Assembly: GCA_029261215.1 (NCBI GenBank)
Contig: JAJDBT010000028.1
Span: 41,270 to 105,269 of the forward strand
DNA: 64,000 nucleotides
Origin: Nitrospirota bacterium
GTDB taxonomy: Bacteria > Nitrospirota > Nitrospiria > SBBL01 > JAADHI01
Reading direction: 5' to 3'
A program made the position numbers and the translations under genes. Shown here piece by piece: positions 44,569 through 52,854 of the stretch (position 1 is the first letter of the stretch; each line of letters opens with the position of its first letter). The notes beneath the pieces are model-generated. The model worked only from the letters and a program-made list of their open reading frames with translations. It was not told the origin of the DNA and did not search any database.

Positions 44569-46790
44569 CAGCGGGCTTTCTCTTTTGTAATGCCGAGTCG
44601 GCTTTCGTCCCAGAGTTTGCCGATTTTTTCATATTCCCGTTTTGTGCCTTGAATGAGATGCGCCATACGGATGACCTGTCCATTTTCGGCGGCGAGAAAG
44701 GCGGCATTCAGAACGATATTTTTGATATTGCCTCCCGCCACCTGCACATTTCTGGAAAGGAAGTCGTAATCCACATCATCACTCAGCGGCGCTTGTTTTG
44801 GAAAATGGCGTTTCCAAATGGCTAAACGCTGTTCTATGTCAGGGAAAGGAAATTCAATGATGAAGCGGATGCGACGGGTGAAGGCTTCATCCATATTGTC
44901 GCGCAGATTGGTGGCGAGGATGACAATGCCTTCGTACTCCTCCATTTTTTGCAGCAGGTAACTGGTTTCGATATTCGCATAGCGGTCATGGGCGTCGCTG
45001 ACCTCGGTGCGTTTTCCAAAGAGGGCGTCCGCTTCATCGAAAAATAAAATCGCATTACTGGTTTCGGCTTCCTGAAAAACTTTGGACAGATTTTTCTCGG
45101 TTTCACCGATGTACTTACTGACCAGGCCGGAAAGGTCGATTTTATAGCAGTCGAGTCCGAGCGCATGGGCGATGACTTCGGCCGCAAGCGTTTTCCCGGT
45201 GCCGGGGGGGCCTGAAAATAACACCGACAGTCCTTTGCCATAGGAAAGTTTCTGCTCGAAGCCCCATACACCAAACACTTGTGCCCGATGTTTGACTTGT
45301 GTACAGATTTCTTTCAATTGGGTCAGCTGGGCATCCGGGAGGATAATGTCGTTCCAGTCGGAATGCGCTGTTATTTTGCGCGCCATTTCATTCAGTTTTT
45401 GATTGGACTGCTCCCGGCAAGCCTTGAAAAGGTCGGCGCAAGTGATGTTCGACTTGGAACGTTTTTTCTGGGCTTGCATCGATTGTACCGCGTCTCGTAT
45501 CTGGCCGGGACTTAGACGAAACTGGTTTGCCAGGGCCTCTTCCCATGTGTGCGTTTCTTCGATGTTCAAAGGACTTAGATGGTGTGCCCAAGCAGCTTTT
45601 CGAAGTGATGTGTCCGGGAGGGGGAGCTGGATCGATTGAAAAAGGCTCCCTTCAAATTGACCCGGCTGTTGAACCCACGCCTTTTCCCCGGCCAAAAAAG
45701 TCAGCCATCCATATTGGCTGATCGCCTGGGCAAGGTATTTTAGTCTATGGCTTTCCTGTGGATCACTTATGGGATCAATGCCTTCCAGGAAAAGGGCGGC
45801 CTGTTGGAGTAGCCCTTCCCGAAAGGCCAGTTTTAATTGGCTCTCGATTTGTGCAGGCGCTTTTAAGAGCAGGGGCAGATCGAGGATGAGTAGCGGGATT
45901 TGGAGCGTTTTGCAGAGAGATGCCGCCAGTTCTTTTTTCCCGACACCGTAAGATCCGTGAAGATGAATGACCAGTTTTTTGCGATGTTTGCTTTGATCCG
46001 AAAAATGATGCTGCATAAATTGAAGCAGGTTTTTCTGTATCGAAGGGTCGATGAAAATTGCTTCTGTATTGGAATGAGGGAGGATGAGTTTGCTGCAATT
46101 CACCAGTTGCGCGTCCACATGATTTGTGCCCAAGAGGTAATTTAAAATACGCGCATCGAGTTTTAAAAATCGCGCGAGGTCACTCGAACCCGAGGGGCTC
46201 TGTACATCCTCGATAAAGGTGAGCATCCCGGTTCGGAACAAGGGGGATTGGGGCGAAAAATAGCTTCGGGCTTCCCAGCGCTCGGCCTCCGACGCACAGA
46301 GTAAATCCAGAACAAGATCGACGCTGGGTTTTTTCCGGGTAATGTCGTCCTGTAAATAAGCGTACAGTTTGTCATACTTCCGGTCGAGTTCGGGTGCAAG
46401 GCAGATCAGCAAAATTTCGACTTCAAAGGGCGAGAGCGAAAAGATGTGTGTCAATTGCGGCAAGGCTAGAAAAATACCTTGTTGAAGACTGTGCCCGACC
46501 TTCTTCCGGAGCTCTTGTTGGTGTCTCTCAAGGCTGACTTGAATGTCTTTGCTCGCAGCGCGAACCCCCTGCCAAGCAGGCAAAGGCTTCAAGAGCTGGT
46601 CAACCTCCTCATGCGAAATGTACATATGCGTGGGATCTGTGGGAAATGGGGTTTGTCCGGCCTGACGAAAAGCCACGATACGAACCTGAATCAGGAGGTC
46701 TAGCTTTCCCAGTTCGTCTTTGAGGTGCTCAAGGTTGTTCTGATAGTTTGGCATGGTTTTTTTCGTTTCTTCGAGGCGCGTCACTTTCAT
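44568..46790 (-). CDS. eCIS AAA+ ATPase (Afp15/Pvc15-like)
   Basis: A 740-residue protein. The N-terminal ~230 residues are helical, as in the winged-helix part of Pvc15-like ATPases. A degenerate first AAA domain follows (about 240-440; Walker A replaced by HLHGSYGVGKKELAA, which still has GxxGxGK). The C-terminal AAA+ domain (about 490-735) is fully intact: Walker A FSGPPGTGKTLAAEV, Walker B ILFFDEADALFG, sensor ILATNLRDNMDEAFTRR with arginine finger. In PVC this ATPase is needed for loading effectors into the particle. Its stop touches the start of the first cargo gene, which fits that role. It is coupled to the Pvc16-like gene by ATGA. Confidence 0.92.
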   Translation of the reverse strand: MKVTRLEETKKTMPNYQNNLEHLKDELGKLDLLIQVRIVAFRQAGQTPFPTDPTHMYISHEEVDQLLKPLPAWQGVRAASKDIQVSLERHQQELRKKVGHSLQQGIFLALPQLTHIFSLSPFEVEILLICLAPELDRKYDKLYAYLQDDITRKKPSVDLVLDLLCASEAERWEARSYFSPQSPLFRTGMLTFIEDVQSPSGSSDLARFLKLDARILNYLLGTNHVDAQLVNCSKLILPHSNTEAIFIDPSIQKNLLQFMQHHFSDQSKHRKKLVIHLHGSYGVGKKELAASLCKTLQIPLLILDLPLLLKAPAQIESQLKLAFREGLLQQAALFLEGIDPISDPQESHRLKYLAQAISQYGWLTFLAGEKAWVQQPGQFEGSLFQSIQLPLPDTSLRKAAWAHHLSPLNIEETHTWEEALANQFRLSPGQIRDAVQSMQAQKKRSKSNITCADLFKACREQSNQKLNEMARKITAHSDWNDIILPDAQLTQLKEICTQVKHRAQVFGVWGFEQKLSYGKGLSVLFSGPPGTGKTLAAEVIAHALGLDCYKIDLSGLVSKYIGETEKNLSKVFQEAETSNAILFFDEADALFGKRTEVSDAHDRYANIETSYLLQKMEEYEGIVILATNLRDNMDEAFTRRIRFIIEFPFPDIEQRLAIWKRHFPKQAPLSDDVDYDFLSRNVQVAGGNIKNIVLNAAFLAAENGQVIRMAHLIQGTKREYEKIGKLWDESRLGITKEKAR

Positions 46791-47629
46791 GGTGTGACCT
46801 CAAAGAAAAAAGTCATTCGGAAGAGGTGGGACACATCGACCCGAATTTCGTGAAAGCCGACTTCGAGATCTCCTGCCAGGGTGACGTCAAAACTGTCTCC
46901 GGTGATTTCGACTCCGTCCACAATGGTGTTCCGCATCAGGGTGATATAGGCCCGCCATCCTGAGAGGTTTTTCCCGCTAAAGGTCAGGGTGGTGCCTGCC
47001 GGACCACTGACCGGACTGAGCGTATTGACGACGGGTGGGTTGTAGGGCGCACGGATGTCCGGTATGCCGATGGTCCGCACACGTGCCGCCATCGCGCGTT
47101 CACTTTCCGTGAGCATGTCGATCTGCACGACAGAGACTTCGTATAAGACCGAGAGCCGGAAGGGCTGCGTGAAGGTATTCCAGACCCGGCTGAGTTCTTC
47201 GAGGTCGAGGGTGTTGAGCATAATTTTTACCTGATGCTGCGCGTTCAAAAGGCCCTCCACGAGATATTCTTCTGTGATAATCGGGTTCTCGTAAAAGACC
47301 CGCATGGCTTCTCCCAGTATTTCGTGGGCCGCGCTGTTGCCGGATTGGGGGTCGTTGGGGGCGTAGGGCGTCATCAAATAAAAAAGATTCAAAGACAAGG
47401 GCGGCGGCACCAATTGACTGCTGTCGCCTCTTTTTGCTTGCCAGTCCATATTTTTTAAGCTGGCATTTTCCTGGGCCTTGTATAAAAAAAGGTTCACGCG
47501 CCGACTGCCGCCGCCGGATTCGTCCGGGGCAAGGACGGTGACATTGGGCGCGGGGGTGAGTGTCATTTCTCCCACGAGCAGGTTCCGCAGAGATTCACTG
47601 ACCATGCCGATTGCGGTGGATGTGCTCAT
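46787..47629 (-). CDS. eCIS tail terminator, DUF4255 (Pvc16-like) plus IPT/TIG domain
   Basis: A 280-residue protein started at ATG 47629 (MSTSTAIGMVSE), whose ATGA overlaps the upstream stop. An in-frame ATG at 47677 would add 16 residues inside the preceding gene. The N-terminal ~180 residues form the Pvc16 N-terminal domain (RVNLFLYKAQENASLKNMDW, PLSLNLFYLMTPYA, SAAHEILGEAMRVFYENPII). The C-terminal ~90 residues form an IPT/TIG Ig-like domain (PPVVNTLSPVSGPAGTTLTFSGKNL). It caps the tube and sheath at the distal end. Confidence 0.9.
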   Translation of the reverse strand: MSTSTAIGMVSESLRNLLVGEMTLTPAPNVTVLAPDESGGGSRRVNLFLYKAQENASLKNMDWQAKRGDSSQLVPPPLSLNLFYLMTPYAPNDPQSGNSAAHEILGEAMRVFYENPIITEEYLVEGLLNAQHQVKIMLNTLDLEELSRVWNTFTQPFRLSVLYEVSVVQIDMLTESERAMAARVRTIGIPDIRAPYNPPVVNTLSPVSGPAGTTLTFSGKNLSGWRAYITLMRNTIVDGVEITGDSFDVTLAGDLEVGFHEIRVDVSHLFRMTFFFEVTP

Positions 47630-48780
47630 CGTAAAGGCCTCAATCGAAAGAGGTGGCTCATATAGTTTCGCTCCCAAAAAGCGGCGGGACTCTGCCTTTG
47701 TACAGGGGATTGTTTGACGATCACGACCTGCGGTTTCTGTGTAGCGGGAATGGCCTGGCGGTCGGAGAAACTTGAGGTGTCTGAGGCGTTCTGGGCTGTT
47801 TCCGCTTTGATTTCGGGAGATGCGGTTTTCCGTTTTAAGGCCTGCAGGTTTTGACGCAGTTGTGCGATCTGGGTTTCCGCTGCCGATTGGCTGTGTTGAA
47901 GCGGGTTCGGGCGAAGCCGTTCTGCCGCATCTGTCTTTTCGAGAGACGACGCATTTTGTAAAACGTGCTTTTCAGTCAGGGCCTCAGTGCTTTGTGTTTT
48001 ATCCATTGGATGCCATTTATTTTGAGGATGTCCAAGTCCCGGTTTCTTGTCGAAAAAAGGGTTCTGTGACGCTGAGATTGTTTTAAGCGCGGCGGTGGTT
48101 TTTTCGGTCAAATGGGTGTTTTTTTTCGACAGGTGCGGCAAAACAGGGGGTGTTGTTCCGCTCATGGGCCCAGGGTCTGAGATGTCCTTATCGCTTCCCG
48201 GCTTATGTCTCATTTCTTCTGTTTTGGGTGTGATGTCTTCAGTCGTTTTCGGGGCGGGTTCGTTTTTCCGGGCCGCTATTGCGGGGAAGCGCTGCACCTT
48301 TTCCGATAAACCGGGAATGTCGATTTTCATTTCGATGGTCTCCCCTTTTGCTTTATCCAGCAGGGAAGATTCTTCCTGTGGGCTGGACAGAACGGGGGGG
48401 GAATCGCTGGTCTTGTTTTCTGAAACAGGGGGACGCATGGAGCTGGCATCTTGTTTGTCCGGATGATTCTGAAAAAGCCGTTCCTCCCTCTTTTCTGTGG
48501 GCAGGGGCGGCCGTTCTGTTTGAGGCGCTTTTAAAGGCAATTCAAAAAAATCTGCGGGATCACGTACAGGCTGCGGCATTGCTGTGGGATCGAACGCCCT
48601 GTTTTGCAGATAGCGAAATCCGGCGGGCGGCAAGGGCAGGGGATACGAGAGCTGGGTTTCCGGGGTTTCCGGGCGACCCAGGAGTATGCGAATGCCACTC
48701 CGGTATCGGAAGGGTTTTGTGCCCTTGACAAGGGTGTTATACAGGTAGGCCTGATTTGTTTGATGATGCTCAGACGGCAT
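47626..48780 (-). CDS. Disordered linker-like eCIS protein, 384 residues
   Basis: No recognised fold beyond the N-terminal ~75 residues, which contain a small conserved block (TKPFRYRSGIRILLGRPETP). The remainder is rich in Pro, Lys, Glu, Thr and Gln (residues 80-340), and the extreme C-terminus is short and basic (NYMSHLFRLRPLR). It overlaps the preceding baseplate gene by 11 bases and the Pvc16-like gene by 4. It occupies a slot where a tape-measure or scaffold gene might be. It is not predicted to be a long helix like classic tape measures, but no other candidate of that kind is present. Confidence 0.6.
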   Translation of the reverse strand: MPSEHHQTNQAYLYNTLVKGTKPFRYRSGIRILLGRPETPETQLSYPLPLPPAGFRYLQNRAFDPTAMPQPVRDPADFFELPLKAPQTERPPLPTEKREERLFQNHPDKQDASSMRPPVSENKTSDSPPVLSSPQEESSLLDKAKGETIEMKIDIPGLSEKVQRFPAIAARKNEPAPKTTEDITPKTEEMRHKPGSDKDISDPGPMSGTTPPVLPHLSKKNTHLTEKTTAALKTISASQNPFFDKKPGLGHPQNKWHPMDKTQSTEALTEKHVLQNASSLEKTDAAERLRPNPLQHSQSAAETQIAQLRQNLQALKRKTASPEIKAETAQNASDTSSFSDRQAIPATQKPQVVIVKQSPVQRQSPAAFWERNYMSHLFRLRPLR

Positions 48781-49666
48781 TGTTCAGCCTTTCAATTTCG
48801 TCCGCCAAAATTTCGATGTAGTTCCGCCGCTGATTTTTGGGCATCTCCATAATTTCTTTCTCGCTCCAGTGATAGTGGTATGCGAGGTAGTGGACTTCTC
48901 GGAAAAGCAGATCGCGGCTGGTGCGCATTTCACCAAAAAAGAAATCCTGCAGATCGAAAGGCACCGTGAAAAGGCGTGCACATTCGGGGCAGTTCACATC
49001 CATGTTGAGTTCGATTTTTGGCGCGACACGGAGCATTTCCCGTTCGATTTCCATTCGGGCCAGGGGAGAGAGATTTTCAATTTGCTCCGGAGATTCGATT
49101 TGCATCGATCCGATGGAATGAATGCAGCGGGCCAAGAGTTCGGCCAGGGCCAGGGATTCATTTTCGGAAAGGCGCGGAGAAATCAATTCCTGATCTGCAC
49201 CGGTCGGAAGCCGAAAACGCACTTCCCTGTGCGTCAGTCCATTTTCAACAAAGGCGGCTTCGGGGGACAAGGTCTTGGTGTACAGGGGGCCTTTGTCTTG
49301 TGACGCGGTGACGGGAATATCCCCGGTTGAAAAATCAATATCGACTTTTTCGCCACAGTCCGGCCAGGGGCAGGGAATGGTCGCCTGAAACTGGGTCCCG
49401 AAGTTGGCTTCACGTAATTTGAGTAAAAGAAAGTCCCGATCCGTAACCAGTAAATTCTGAACATGCGATTCTGATATGGGCGTGAGGGTGCCGATTTGTT
49501 TGAGGCAACGGCTTAGTATGGAAGTCACTTGCGCCGCCTGATTTTGTCTGTTGTCGGCGAGTAAGGCTTCTTCCCTCCCTGTAAGGGGGGCGTATCTCAC
49601 CTCGCGATGAACTGATCCCTGTGCATCGACCCAGCCGCCAGGGAGTATGCAAGTTCGCTCTTCCAT
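48770..49666 (-). CDS. T4-type baseplate protein with zinc-ribbon-like cysteines
   Basis: A 298-residue protein of the T4_baseplate (gp26-like) kind found near the tube gene in eCIS and related tails. N-terminal block LPGGWVDAQGSVHREVRYAPLTGREEALL is characteristic (quoted part: YAPLTGREEALLADNRQNQA). Two Cys pairs (CPWPDC at about 120 and CPEC at about 240) could bind zinc. The C-terminal helix is YHYHWSEKEIMEMPKNQRRNY. The start ATG 49666 has AAGG six bases upstream; ATG 49672 is the alternative. Confidence 0.8.
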   Translation of the reverse strand: MEERTCILPGGWVDAQGSVHREVRYAPLTGREEALLADNRQNQAAQVTSILSRCLKQIGTLTPISESHVQNLLVTDRDFLLLKLREANFGTQFQATIPCPWPDCGEKVDIDFSTGDIPVTASQDKGPLYTKTLSPEAAFVENGLTHREVRFRLPTGADQELISPRLSENESLALAELLARCIHSIGSMQIESPEQIENLSPLARMEIEREMLRVAPKIELNMDVNCPECARLFTVPFDLQDFFFGEMRTSRDLLFREVHYLAYHYHWSEKEIMEMPKNQRRNYIEILADEIERLNNAV

Positions 49667-49767
49667 GATCATCCTTGAGTATTGTGACGGTGGTTTTGGG
49701 TGTCCATATTCCGGATGGACACGCCTCTGATTTGGTAAAATAACGCTTTACGAAATCAGAGGGGTTT

Positions 49768-50268
49768 TTAGGTTTCGGTCGGTTCCACCACTGAGGTATC
49801 CCGTTCCCATCCCTCATTTTCAAGTTTGATCGTTTGAATCATAATCGCGTTCCCGCTGGCATCCAGTTCGGGGAGTGCTTGGTATTCCGAGACCCAACAG
49901 CGAAACACGTTATATGAGAGCACTTTCTGTCCGGCCAGGTTGAAGACATCAATGGTGACGTCTTTCCTGAAATTTTTCAGAGATATTGCCGAATCCCCTT
50001 GAAAATTGTTGACCAGATTGGCCCATTCTTCAAAGGTCGTGTCGTGGGTTACGCCCGCTTCCAGGTTCACTGCGTCGTAGGATGTTTTTCCTGGTATTTT
50101 CCGGCCTGAGCTGGGGTCGCCCCCTTCCCGCCAATCGGATGATTCTGTTGTTTTTTTAAGCGCGCTGCATTTTGAAAGGCCCGCAACATATTGGCCGTCC
50201 CATTTGATTTTGAACTTGAAGTTCCGATAGGGATCAAAACGATGAGAATTGACTGCAAACTTTGCCAT
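49768..50268 (-). CDS. eCIS inner tube protein (gp19/Hcp-like)
   Basis: A 166-residue T4 gp19-family tube protein. Features are RNFKFKIKWDGQYVAGLSKCS, SSGRKIPGKTSYDAVNLEAGVT, FEEWANLVNN and MIQTIKLENEGWER. Hexamers stack to form the inner tube that carries the cargo. AAGGAGGAGTATT before the ATG is one of the strongest ribosome sites in the window, as expected for a highly produced structural protein. Only one tube gene exists, against two or more in Afp/PVC. Confidence 0.93.
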   Translation of the reverse strand: MAKFAVNSHRFDPYRNFKFKIKWDGQYVAGLSKCSALKKTTESSDWREGGDPSSGRKIPGKTSYDAVNLEAGVTHDTTFEEWANLVNNFQGDSAISLKNFRKDVTIDVFNLAGQKVLSYNVFRCWVSEYQALPELDASGNAIMIQTIKLENEGWERDTSVVEPTET

Positions 50269-50306
50269 AATACTCCTCCTTCACTCACAGTTCTTTGAAC
50301 ACTCGG

Positions 50307-52241
50307 TTATGATGACTCGCCTGCTTTTTGGCTGATTTTAACCACCACGAATTCAGCGGGTTTCAAAGGCGCGAACCCTACGAGCACATTGACAATGCCC
50401 AGATCAATATCCGCCTGTGTGGTCGTTTCCCCGTCGCATTTCACAAAAAAAGCCTTTGAAGGTGAGTTGCCTTGAAAGGCACCCTGACGGAAAAGGATGT
50501 TCATAAACGATCCGATATTGAGTCGTAGCGCGGCCCAAAGGTCTTCGTCATTGGGTTCAAAAACCGCCCACTGAATGCCGTTGTAAATACTCACACGCAG
50601 CATGATGGCCATACGCCGAACGGGGACATATTTGTATTCCGGGTCGGAGCTGATTGTGCGTGAACCCCATGAGACAATTCCCGAGGATGCGAACCGTCGT
50701 AGACAGTTAACATTGATCCTGTTTAAATTGCCTTGCTCAGTGTCGGTCAGGTTGATCCCCAAACCGACCGCACCGTTAATTGTGGCCTCAGTTCCTGCGG
50801 GTGCTTTCCACACGCCGCGTTTACCGTCGATACGGGCATATAATCCGGCGATGTAACCGGAGGGCGGCAATGAAACCGGCTCGGATGATACGCCGGTTGG
50901 ATCAAGGGCCTTGATCCAGGGAAAATAAACCGCTCCATAGGAATTGGGCGTGGTCAGGGCATTACGAAAGGATTCGGCTTCTGCTGCGCTGTCGTCGTCC
51001 TGGTCCATTTCCCCAATATAAAATACATCTTGCAAGGTCCTGTTCTGGCAATAGGCCATGCCCTCATCTACCATTGTCGTTGTGCCGACGCCCGGAACGG
51101 CAAGCAGGCTGAAATCTGTTTTGTTGTCCAGCAGGTCAAAGCCTGCGCTGTAGCTGAGTTCGGTCAGAGCCGCAACGCCGTCAGAACCCAGCGTGACTGC
51201 AGCAACCGGTGCGGCCACGGCCGCATCGCCGATTTGAATTGATGCTGCATTTGCTGGACGGCGGTCTGCGATACCGTTTTCAGAATAGCCGCCGTTGCCC
51301 TCGCCGAGCTTCAAGCTGACGGCCGCATTGTTTGAAGAGGCATTTTGTACGCGGACAGACGAGCTTGTTGAACTTGTACCCGAAGTCAGCAAAAGATGTT
51401 CCGTTGCAAGGCCCGTATTCACGACTGTACAGGTAAAGCCGGTAAAGGCGGTCGTCGGGGTGCTGGTTTTAAGGCGGGTGAGCGCAGTGACGGCGGTCTG
51501 AATCGCGCCAGCAACGGCCGCTGTGGTTGCCAGGCCACCGGGCAAGGTCACTTGCTGATACCCGTCGCCATCGAGATTGATCTGGAAATTCAGATTGGGT
51601 GAGGCGGGCAGTGCGGGAGCATTGCCGCCCCGGTGAAATCCGTTCTGTACGCTGGTATTGGCTGCATCAACAGCTGCATCAATCAGGGTGGAATTTTGAC
51701 TGAGAACATCTACGACATAGTTGGGGGAAGCCGGATCCATGCTGAGATTGTCATGGGTTTCCAATGGGGCAATGTTGAGGAAATCCGCCGGAACCAAATC
51801 GACTTCTTCCTGTTTCCGAATATTGATTCTAAAGGTATTGCCGCTGTCTGTTGATCCGTTTTCGATTTGAAGATAAAGGAAGTTTCCCCATGCCCCTTTG
51901 TTTTTTGCTGAAAAAATAAGGCCGTTGACCGGGACTGATGCGCGGTTTTGAACGGTGACGCTTGAGGCTGCGGCATCGGATCGCGTGATGCGGACAATGT
52001 AACATTGCCGTCCGCCGTTATTAAAAAATTGAAATACGGAATGCGCCAGGTAGCCGTCAGAGATATAGGATCCATAATATCTTTGAAACTCGGTCCAACT
52101 GGTGACACGCCGGGCTTCGTCATCCGGTCCCATTTCCGAAAGACCGACAAAGGCTGCAGTTGAGGTGCTGGCCGATTCAATCGGACGGATACCACTGGAG
52201 ATTTCTTCTACATAAACGCCTGGGTAAGACAAAATTGCCAT
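50307..52241 (-). CDS. eCIS contractile sheath protein (single, with large insert)
   Basis: A 644-residue sheath protein. N-terminal YPGVYVEEISSGIRPIESASTSTAAFVG is the classical tail-sheath start (in part: STSTAAFVGLSEMGP). C-terminal SSDPEYKYVPVRRMAIMLRVSIYNGIQWAVFEPNDEDLWAALR (in part: NGIQWAVFEPNDEDLWAALR) and NVLVGFAPLKPAEFVVVKI complete the polymerising core. Residues about 150-380 are an extra beta-rich Thr/Ser/Gly region (LPGGLATTAAVAGAIQTAVT, LKLGEGNGGYSENG) that should decorate the outside of the particle. GGAGGGGGATCTT precedes the ATG. Afp and PVC encode three sheath paralogues; here there is one. Confidence 0.94.
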   Translation of the reverse strand: MAILSYPGVYVEEISSGIRPIESASTSTAAFVGLSEMGPDDEARRVTSWTEFQRYYGSYISDGYLAHSVFQFFNNGGRQCYIVRITRSDAAASSVTVQNRASVPVNGLIFSAKNKGAWGNFLYLQIENGSTDSGNTFRINIRKQEEVDLVPADFLNIAPLETHDNLSMDPASPNYVVDVLSQNSTLIDAAVDAANTSVQNGFHRGGNAPALPASPNLNFQINLDGDGYQQVTLPGGLATTAAVAGAIQTAVTALTRLKTSTPTTAFTGFTCTVVNTGLATEHLLLTSGTSSTSSSVRVQNASSNNAAVSLKLGEGNGGYSENGIADRRPANAASIQIGDAAVAAPVAAVTLGSDGVAALTELSYSAGFDLLDNKTDFSLLAVPGVGTTTMVDEGMAYCQNRTLQDVFYIGEMDQDDDSAAEAESFRNALTTPNSYGAVYFPWIKALDPTGVSSEPVSLPPSGYIAGLYARIDGKRGVWKAPAGTEATINGAVGLGINLTDTEQGNLNRINVNCLRRFASSGIVSWGSRTISSDPEYKYVPVRRMAIMLRVSIYNGIQWAVFEPNDEDLWAALRLNIGSFMNILFRQGAFQGNSPSKAFFVKCDGETTTQADIDLGIVNVLVGFAPLKPAEFVVVKISQKAGESS

Positions 52242-52270
52242 AAGATCCCCCTCCTTTCACAGGTTGAGTG

Positions 52271-52510
52271 TTACTTTTTTCGTTTTGTCGATTTGCTTGT
52301 TTTGTTCGGGGTGTTTGCCGGAGTCTTTTTTTTCGCAGCTTGCAGGGCAATGATATGTCGGCCTTGAAGTTTAATGACCTTCTCATTATTGCTGACCTCG
52401 TGGTCGACAATTTCAGATGAGGTCGCACCGGGCGAAAGGTGTAACGATGTGCCGCTGTTTAGCCGCATTAACACGGGTCTGCTGGTCAGATTTTTAATCT
52501 CTACAGGCAT
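52271..52510 (-). CDS. Small basic protein at the head of the eCIS operon, 79 residues
   Basis: Starts at ATG 52510 (MPVEIKNLTSRPVLMRLNSG) with GGGAGG six bases upstream; the longer open frame to 52627 has no ribosome site. It has a compact beta-rich core (residues 1-55) and a Lys/Thr-rich tail (QAAKKKTPANTPNKTSKSTK). It is probably the first gene of the operon, 29 bases before the sheath gene. Small proteins of this type precede sheath genes in some eCIS loci; I do not know the function. A DNA- or particle-binding tail is possible. Confidence 0.65.
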   Translation of the reverse strand: MPVEIKNLTSRPVLMRLNSGTSLHLSPGATSSEIVDHEVSNNEKVIKLQGRHIIALQAAKKKTPANTPNKTSKSTKRKK

Positions 52511-52795
52511 AGGAAATCCTCCCTTTTTATTCAGTGGATATGGTGAAACGTCATGAATACATTTTAGAAGGACAGGCGGACATCCCGAGGCGGGTACTGC
52601 ATCCCTTCTGTAAATAACATACGCCAATCCCTATGGAAGAGTAAATGCGTTTGCGGGGTTAATTTAAGTAATTAATCCATATTATTTATATAAATTAAAT
52701 TCATGGTTATCTTTTTATTCCATCTTTCGTAACGGTGTCCCAGAAATAAAAGGCGTGTGTCTGCACGATAGTGAGGGATTGCTTTTTGTTCTGAC
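52511..52795. other. Divergent intergenic region upstream of eCIS operon
   Basis: About 285 bases that must hold the eCIS promoter (leftward). An AT-rich tract lies at 52660-52720 (AATTTAAGTAATTAATCCAT, then TATTTATATAAATTAAATTC), far more AT-rich than the rest of the locus. It is the likely promoter or a silencer-binding site. No clear -35/-10 pair could be chosen on the minus strand and no RNA gene is seen. Confidence 0.5.
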
Positions 52796-52824
52796 TTGAC
52801 AGGTCTTTGTGCGTCGCCTAGCAT
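52796..52824 (+). promoter_or_regulatory. Promoter of the exonuclease gene
   Basis: TTGACA (52796-52801), a 17-base spacer and TAGCAT (52819-52824) lie 30 bases before the ATG at 52855. The spacing is ideal, the -35 is perfect and the -10 matches four of six positions. Confidence 0.55.
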
Positions 52825-52854
52825 GGCATCCGTGTTGTGCGGGTTTGAAAAAGT

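Larger units (their letters stand above)
27815..52510 (-). other. Extracellular contractile injection system (eCIS) locus
   Basis: A 24.7-kb minus-strand block of 26 genes with the Afp/PVC/MAC core: sheath, tube, T4-type baseplate protein, Pvc16-like terminator, AAA+ ATPase, CIS tube-like and LysM proteins, hub, spike, gp25, baseplate J and tail protein I. There are no capsid, portal, terminase, integrase or lysis genes, so this is not a prophage. A Pvc15-type AAA+ ATPase and DUF4157 proteins are hallmarks of eCIS rather than of R-pyocins or T6SS. Most genes overlap or are spaced by less than 40 bases. Breaks in tight packing occur at 36062-36142 and 40143-40336, both filled with repeats. No classic tape-measure gene was found. 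Confidence 0.93.

Noticed and set aside
48041..48466. Plus-strand frames opposite the disordered 384-residue protein
   Set aside because: Low-complexity sequence gives open frames on both strands; only the minus strand has overlaps and ribosome sites consistent with the operon.
27815..52510. Prophage or R-type pyocin
   Set aside because: No head, packaging, lysis or holin genes; presence of a Pvc15-like AAA+ ATPase, Pvc16-like cap and DUF4157 proteins points to eCIS.
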